Assembly (NCBI GenBank): GCA_001304875.1
Contig: BBZO01000001.1
Span: 62,001-126,000, forward strand
From: Clostridia bacterium UC5.1-2E3
GTDB taxonomy: Bacteria > Bacillota > Clostridia > Lachnospirales > Lachnospiraceae
DNA: 64,000 bases
Reading direction: 5' to 3'
The notes beneath the pieces were generated by a model, which ran no database searches, was not told the origin of the DNA, and was given only the letters and a program-made list of their open reading frames with translations. Position numbers and translations under genes: made by a program. The stretch's first letter is position 1. Every line of letters begins with the position of its first letter. Below, piece by piece: positions 59,092-64,000 of the stretch.

Positions 59092-60671
59092 ATGGACGAA
59101 ATCAAAAATCTTGAGAACTATGGAAAGATAGAGGAGCTTAAGCGGCGCCGGGAGGAGTACAAGCTGGGAGGCGGCCCGGAGAAGATTGAGAAGCTGATGC
59201 ACTCCAAGGGCAAGCTCTCCATCCGGGAGAGAATCGACCTTCTGTTTGACGAGGGAACCTTTGTGGAGCAGTACCTGTTTGCCAAATCCCAGTGCAAGGA
59301 TTTAGGCATGGACAAGATAAAGACGCCGGCCGACGGAATCATCACCGGCTACGGAAAGATCAACGGGAGACTGGCGTATTTCTACGGAAATGATTTCACG
59401 GTGATGGGCGGAAGCTGGGACGCACGAGCAATCTGAAATCCTCATACATCTCCATGCAGGCCGCCCGCGTGGGCGCTCCGCTGATTTCCATGGTGGATAC
59501 GGCGGGAGCCAGGTTCCAGGAGGGCAATATGACCCAGGCCACCAGCCAGATGATGGTCAATATCGCCAACTCCGGCTACATCCCCCAGGTGTCCGCAATC
59601 ATGGGCAACTGCGCCGGCGGAGGCGCTTACATCCCGGCGCTCACGGAATTTATCATCAGCGTGGACAAGACCAGCCGCATGTATATCTGCGGGCCGGAGC
59701 CGATCAAGCAGGCGATCCACCAGGAGGTGGATCCGGAGCAGCTCAGCGGCGGGTACACGAACAATGCCATTTCCGGCAATACCCAGTGCCTGGCGGCGGA
59801 TGACAGGGACTGCATCGAGAAGATCCGCCTGTACTTAAGCTATATGCCCCAGAACTGCAATGAGATGCCGCCGGTTTATTTCTGCGACGACGATCCGGAG
59901 CGCATGATCTATGAGCTGGACGATATTGTCCCCGACGGCTTTAATAAGCCCTTTGACATGATGAAAGTCATCGAGCTGATTGTGGATAAGGACAGTATCT
60001 TTGAGATACAGCCGCTGTTTGCCAGAAACTTAATCACGGCGCTGGCGAGGCTGGACGGGCATTCCGTGGGCATCATTGCCAACAATCCCAAGTACCTGGC
60101 CGGCTGTCTGGATGTGGATGCGGCGGACAAGATGACCCATTTCGTGGACACCTGCGACGCGTTTAACATCCCGCTCATCTGGTTTACCGACTGCCCCGGC
60201 TTCCTTCCGGGAATCGACCAGGAGCACAAGGGCATCGTGCGGCACGGGGCGAAGGCCTGCTACGCCATGGGCGTGGCGTCGGTGCCGAAGATCAGCGTGG
60301 TTCTGCGCAAGCAGTTCGGCGCGTCGGCCGTTGCCATGGGAGGCTTCGGCCAGAATATGGACACGATTCTGCACTGGCCGTTCTTCAGCGCGTCGGCGAC
60401 GAACCCGGAGGGCTCGGTGAAGGTGATTTTCCGCAGGGAGATCGCGGCAGCCGCGGATCCGGAGGCGAAGACGAAAGAGCTGGCGGAGGAGTTCAAGGAG
60501 GTCATGGGAGACGTCTACACGACGGCGGAGCGTCTGATCTGCAATGACATCATTGCACCCCATGAGACGAGAAAGAGACTGATCCAGGAGCTGGAGATTC
60601 TGCGCACGAAGAACCGGGATCTGGTATTCCAGCAGATTCCCAAAAAGAGACGGGGAATACGCCCGGTATAA
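59092..60671 (+). CDS. Acyl-CoA carboxyltransferase subunit, divergent type 2 (one frame break)
   Basis: Biotin-dependent carboxyltransferase of 526 residues after repair. Features: KLSIRERIDLLFDEGTFVEQYLF, FYGNDFTVMGGS, then MVDTAGARFQEGNMTQATS, IMGNCAGGGAYIPALTEFII, GIIANNPKYLAGCLDVDAADKMTHFVD and GFLPGIDQEHKGIVRHGAKACYAMG. QFGASAVAMGGFGQNMDTILHWPF differs from classical enzymes, as in the type 1 copy. Near 59417 AGCCTGGG is read as AGCTGGG. With the OadG-like, biotin and OadB-like genes downstream it probably forms the decarboxylase that transfers CO2 from an acyl-CoA to biotin. Confidence 0.85.
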
Positions 60672-60701
60672 AAACAGAAGAAATGAGAGGAGGGGGAGCA
60701 T

Positions 60702-63063
60702 ATGGCAGGGCCGTTAAGCGATATCCGGATTCTGGATCTGACCCAGGGCGTCTGCGGGCCGTTCTGCACGCAGCTTCTGCGTGATCTGGGTGCAGAGGTG
60801 ATAAAATAGAGTCCCCTCCGGTGATATCAGCCGCAGGAGGGGCGTGCGCCGCGGGACGGCCAGCACCTCCTATGTGAGCGTAAACCGAGGCAAAAAGAGT
60901 GTGATGCTTGATCTGGAGCGGCCGGCGGACAGAGATGAGCTGCTCCGGCTGGCGGAGCAGGCGGACGTTTTTGTGGAGGATCTGGGGCCGGGCGCGTCGA
61001 ACGCCATGGGCATTGGATACGGGGCGGTGAGAGAGAGGCAAAGCGGCATCCTCTATCTGTCCATCACAGGATATGGGCATGAGGGGATGTTTAGGGACTG
61101 CAGCGATCTGGATGCCGTGATGCAGGCGATGAGCGGATTTATGAGCATCACCGGCGAGGTGAACGGAGAGTTTACGAAGGCGGGGATCCCGCTGGCGGAC
61201 ACCTTCGCGGGGATTTACGGGGCCATCGGCGTGCTGGCAGGCATCCTGTACCGCAGGCGGACGAGAAAGAGCCTGTATATGGATCTTGCAAAGTTTGACG
61301 TCATGCTCACCGCCATGCCGGACGTATTCTCCAAGTATCTGAACACGGGAAAGACGACCAGGCCCAAAGGCTGCCGGCATCAGCTGGTGGGCTTCTTCGG
61401 CCCCGTAGAGACGCGGGACGGAACCGTGATCTGCATGGCCTCCCAGGATCATCAGTTTAAGGCTCTTGTGGAAATCCTGGGGCTTGAGGGGCTGGAGAAG
61501 GACGAACGGTTTGACAGCATGGATAAGCGCTGCATAAACGCCGCAGAGCTGGAACCCATCCTCCTCGCGAAGACGAGGGAGATGACCATGGACGAGCTCA
61601 CCGGAAAGCTCCTTGAGCGGAAGATCCCGGCCGGGCCGGTCTGCACGCTGGAAAAGATTCTGGGCAGCGATTACGTCAGGTATCACCGGCTGGTGATGGA
61701 AGTGAAGGACTGTCAGAATGACGTGTTCCAGGTGATCGGCTGCCCTTTGAAATTCAGCCAGTTTCCTGTGAGGGCGGAGGACTTTGTCTCGATGCCCGGA
61801 GAGTTCACGAAGGAGGTTCTGGAGCAGAAAAAGAGGGAGACCGCTCCTTCCTCTGGCGGGGATGCCCCTCCAGGGGAGAGCGCGGAGGATGAACGGCCGT
61901 TAGCCGGAATCCGGATCCTGGATCTCACCCGGTTTATGGCCGGGCCGCTGGGAACCCAGATTCTCGAGAACCTGGGTGCGGAGGTGATAAAGATTGAGCG
62001 CCCCGACCAGCGTGCGGAGTTTTCCAGAAGCACGGAGCCCACCTTCGGAACAACCAGCGCCTATTTCCTGGCGCTTAACAGTGGGAAAAAGGACATCTGG
62101 CTCAACTTAAACAGGGAGGAGCACCGGGAAATCTTCCTGCGTCTGGCGGAAACCTGCGATGTTGTCGCCGACAATTTCAGGCCGGGGGTCACGGAGAAGC
62201 TTCGTGTCACTTACGAGGATGTGAAGGCCCGGCGGCCGGATATTATCTACAGCACGGTTTCCGGCTTTGGATACGAGGGGCCGTACCGGACCCAGGGCTG
62301 CGTGGACACGGTGGCGCAGGCGATGAGCGGATTCATGAGCCTTACCGGACATGAGAACGGGGAGGCGGTGCGTGCCGGATCGTCCGTCGCGGACGTGTGT
62401 GCCTCGTTATATGAGGCGGTCGGGATTCTGGCCTCCATCATACACCGCGAGCGGACAGGAGAAGGCGGGATGGTGGACTGCCCCATGGTGAGCGCCATGC
62501 TGGCGGTCTCCGGCCAGGAAACGGCGGCGGTCCTAAATGGCGGAAAGAGGCTTCGCGGCACGGGCAACCGGGACAGGGAGGAAGCCCTGTTTCAGACGGT
62601 TCCCGCCGCAGACGGCAGTGTGATGGTGGAAGCGGCCTCCGACGGGCATTTTAGAGCGTTTGCCGGGCTTCTGGGGCTTTCCGGGCTCGCAGAGATCCGC
62701 GCTTTAGAAGTCCGGGGGAGAGGCTTAAGCACATCGAAGAGCTGGAGGCCTGTATCGCCCCGGTGACCGGTTCCATGACCATGGCAGAGCTTTCCAGTGC
62801 GTGCCGCAGGGCCGGCGTGCCGGCGGGGGAGGGTAAACACCATAGAGCGCATGGCAAGAAGCGGCTATCTTGAACGGCGGCACATGCTCCATTGGGTACA
62901 TGACAGCCGGGAAGGGGATTTCAAGGTCCTGGGATTTCCGATAAAATTTGACAGATTTCGTATTCCGGAGGAAAAGACGGCGCCGCAGCCGGGAGAGCAT
63001 ACGTCAGAGATCCTTGGCGGCATGCTGGGGCTGACGGAGGAGGAGATTCGGAATTTATACTAG
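60702..63063 (+). CDS. Two-domain CaiB/BaiF CoA-transferase (frame breaks)
   Basis: Single protein of about 787 residues after repair, made of two complete family III domains. Domain 1 (about 1-380): [23 protein letters not shown] and catalytic [16 protein letters not shown]. Linker: about 20 residues ([18 protein letters not shown]). Domain 2 (about 405-787): [22 protein letters not shown], catalytic [16 protein letters not shown] and [19 protein letters not shown] at the end. Breaks: two missing bases near 60806 and 60820, one near 62692, and one probable extra G near 62828. No break lies in the linker, so the fusion seems real. The two domains could form an internal dimer or act on different acids. 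Confidence 0.8.
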
Positions 63064-63078
63064 GAAAAGGGAAAAGAT

Positions 63079-63354
63079 ATGGCGGAATATAGTAATTTGT
63101 TTGTGGTTCTGATGGGCATGGGAGTTGTGTTTTTTGGTCTTATATGCATCATTCTGCTCACGATGGCCATGGGAAAGCTGATGCAGGAAAAAGACGGCCG
63201 GACACAGGCGGCGGCACCCGGAAAGAGTGAGCCGGAGGTTCAGAGACCGGATGTGCGCCCGGAGGTTCTGGCGGCGATTCTGACCGTGCTGTCGGAGGAC
63301 GCGGGGACGACTCCTTACGGCCTTAATATTGTGGATATTAAGAAAATTAAATGA
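63079..63354 (+). CDS. OadG-like small subunit of a sodium-pump decarboxylase
   Basis: Protein of 91 residues: one membrane helix near the N-terminus (LFVVLMGMGVVFFGLICIILL), a charged Ala/Gln/Pro-rich stretch, then VRPEVLAAILTVLSEDAGTTPYGLNIVDIKKI. This is the plan of the gamma/delta (OadG, MmdD, GcdD) subunits that hold the soluble carboxyltransferase to the membrane beta subunit. It stands 16 bases after the two-domain CoA-transferase and before the biotin carrier. Confidence 0.82.
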   Translation: MAEYSNLFVVLMGMGVVFFGLICIILLTMAMGKLMQEKDGRTQAAAPGKSEPEVQRPDVRPEVLAAILTVLSEDAGTTPYGLNIVDIKKIK

Positions 63355-63377
63355 TTGGATGAAAGGCGGAGAAGAGC

Positions 63378-63776
63378 ATGATCAAACGATATCGGGTTAC
63401 AGTGAATGACGAAATATATCAGATTTCTGTTGAATCCATAAAGGGGGAGGAGTCAGCGCCGCGGGCCCTGGCTCCGGCTCCCGGTCCGCGCCCTGCAAGA
63501 CAGGAGCGCCCGGAGCAGAAGAATCCACCGGCAGCGAAGCCGGAGTCCCCGGTGAAAGCGGGCGGAAAGGAGATCACTGCGCCTCTTCCGGGAAATATGT
63601 GGAAGGTAAAGGTGGCGGACGGTCAGACGGTTAAACGGGGAGACGTCCTCTTCATTATCGAAGCCATGAAGATGGAAAACGAGATATTTGCCCCGTGTGA
63701 CGGCACGGTGGCATCGGTCTCCGTCACGGAGGGAGCCGCAGTCAGCACCGGGGATCTCCTTTGCGTGATCCGGTGA
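63378..63776 (+). CDS. Biotin carboxyl carrier protein
   Basis: Protein of 132 residues. A short N-terminal strand region ([20 protein letters not shown]) and a Pro/Ala-rich flexible linker precede the biotinyl domain, beginning [20 protein letters not shown]. Biotin is attached to the Lys of [11 protein letters not shown]. It shuttles the carboxyl group from the carboxyltransferase to the OadB-like membrane pump. The layout matches MmdC/GcdC of sodium-translocating decarboxylases. Confidence 0.9.
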   Translation: MIKRYRVTVNDEIYQISVESIKGEESAPRALAPAPGPRPARQERPEQKNPPAAKPESPVKAGGKEITAPLPGNMWKVKVADGQTVKRGDVLFIIEAMKMENEIFAPCDGTVASVSVTEGAAVSTGDLLCVIR

Positions 63777-63814
63777 GCACGGCACAGTCAGATTCGTTTT
63801 GAAAGGATAAAAAT

Positions 63815-64000
63815 ATGCAGGCAATATTAGACTTTTGTGCGCAGACCGGATTTTACAGGCTGATTCAGCCGGGAGGAGCAGCCAGCATCGTGATGCTGGC
63901 AATCGCGCTGGTTCTCCTGTATCTGGCCATAGGAAAATCATTTGAGCCCCTGCTTCTGATCCCGATCGCGTTTGGCATGCTCTGCACCAACCTCCTGGGA
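63815..64000 (+). CDS. OadB-like membrane decarboxylase beta subunit, 5' part
   Basis: Only the first 62 residues are in the window: MQAILDFCAQTGFYRLIQP, a helix VMLAIALVLLYLAIGKSF, and EPLLLIPIAFGMLCTNLL. This start is typical of OadB/MmdB/GcdB, which split carboxybiotin and export Na+. The gene continues beyond the window. AAAGGA precedes the ATG. Confidence 0.85.
   Translation, partial: MQAILDFCAQTGFYRLIQPGGAASIVMLAIALVLLYLAIGKSFEPLLLIPIAFGMLCTNLLG

Noticed and set aside
1-64000. CRISPR arrays, tRNA or rRNA genes, prophage or transposase genes
   Set aside because: No regularly spaced repeats with spacers, no cloverleaf-like sequences, and no transposase, integrase or phage structural proteins were recognised on either strand.

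Overview
The window reads as a chromosomal segment of a Gram-positive anaerobe of the class Clostridia, most likely a G+C-rich Lachnospiraceae-type gut bacterium. The reasons are strong AGGAGG ribosome binding sites, AddAB instead of RecBCD, a DarA-type cyclic-di-AMP receptor, a tandem glycine riboswitch, choline-binding-type cell-wall repeats and a biotin-dependent sodium-pump decarboxylase locus. The family assignments come from recognising protein motifs by eye. No search was run.

Layout. 1-5.4 kb: a nickel/peptide-type ABC importer (nikABCDE-like) followed by an M14-family zinc amidohydrolase. 5.5-9.1 kb: a metal-homeostasis unit, with a DtxR-type repressor divergent from a Fur-like protein, a small membrane-associated protein and an unusual P1B-type ATPase; the shared intergenic region holds a near-consensus promoter overlapped by a palindrome. 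9.2-16.7 kb: a minus-strand envelope operon (MMPL/RND transporter, giant GLUG-repeat surface protein, cell-wall-repeat protein, cytidylate-kinase-like protein) divergent from a TetR regulator. 16.7-18.1 kb: a debris zone with a P-type ATPase fragment, a decayed AAA/DUF4143 gene and a 28-bp direct repeat. 18.2-21.3 kb: an acyl-CoA:acetate CoA-transferase, a NusG-domain-II protein, an XRE-cupin regulator and a large palindromic element. 21.4-28.5 kb: addB-addA. 28.6-30.8 kb: an orphan OmpR-type regulator and a cell-wall-repeat protein sharing upstream motifs. 31.0-36.9 kb: an AT-richer LlaJI-type restriction-modification island (ribbon-helix-helix-like protein, two m5C methyltransferases, McrB-like GTPase, LlaJI endonuclease, Vsr).

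36.9-53.5 kb: riboswitch-controlled amino-acid symporter, NhaC-type antiporter, DUF5722 glycosidase-like exoprotein, Lys/Ala-rich DUF6465 protein, an ABC exporter locus, mgtE with a long structured leader, signal peptidase I, DarA, and a GntR/ABC locus. 53.5-64 kb: a LysR regulator divergent from a catabolic operon containing two carboxyltransferases, an anion transporter, two single CaiB/BaiF CoA-transferases, one protein with two CaiB/BaiF domains, and OadG-like, biotin-carrier and OadB-like subunits, the last cut by the window end. The genes fit a scheme in which carboxylic acids are imported, activated by CoA transfer, then decarboxylated on biotin with export of Na+.

About fifty reading-frame breaks interrupt otherwise well-preserved genes, including addA, addB and mgtE. 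Nearly all are repaired by adding one or two bases, usually to a short homopolymer run. I read them as sequencing or assembly deletions rather than gene decay. Broken genes are therefore given as single full-length features with the break positions noted.
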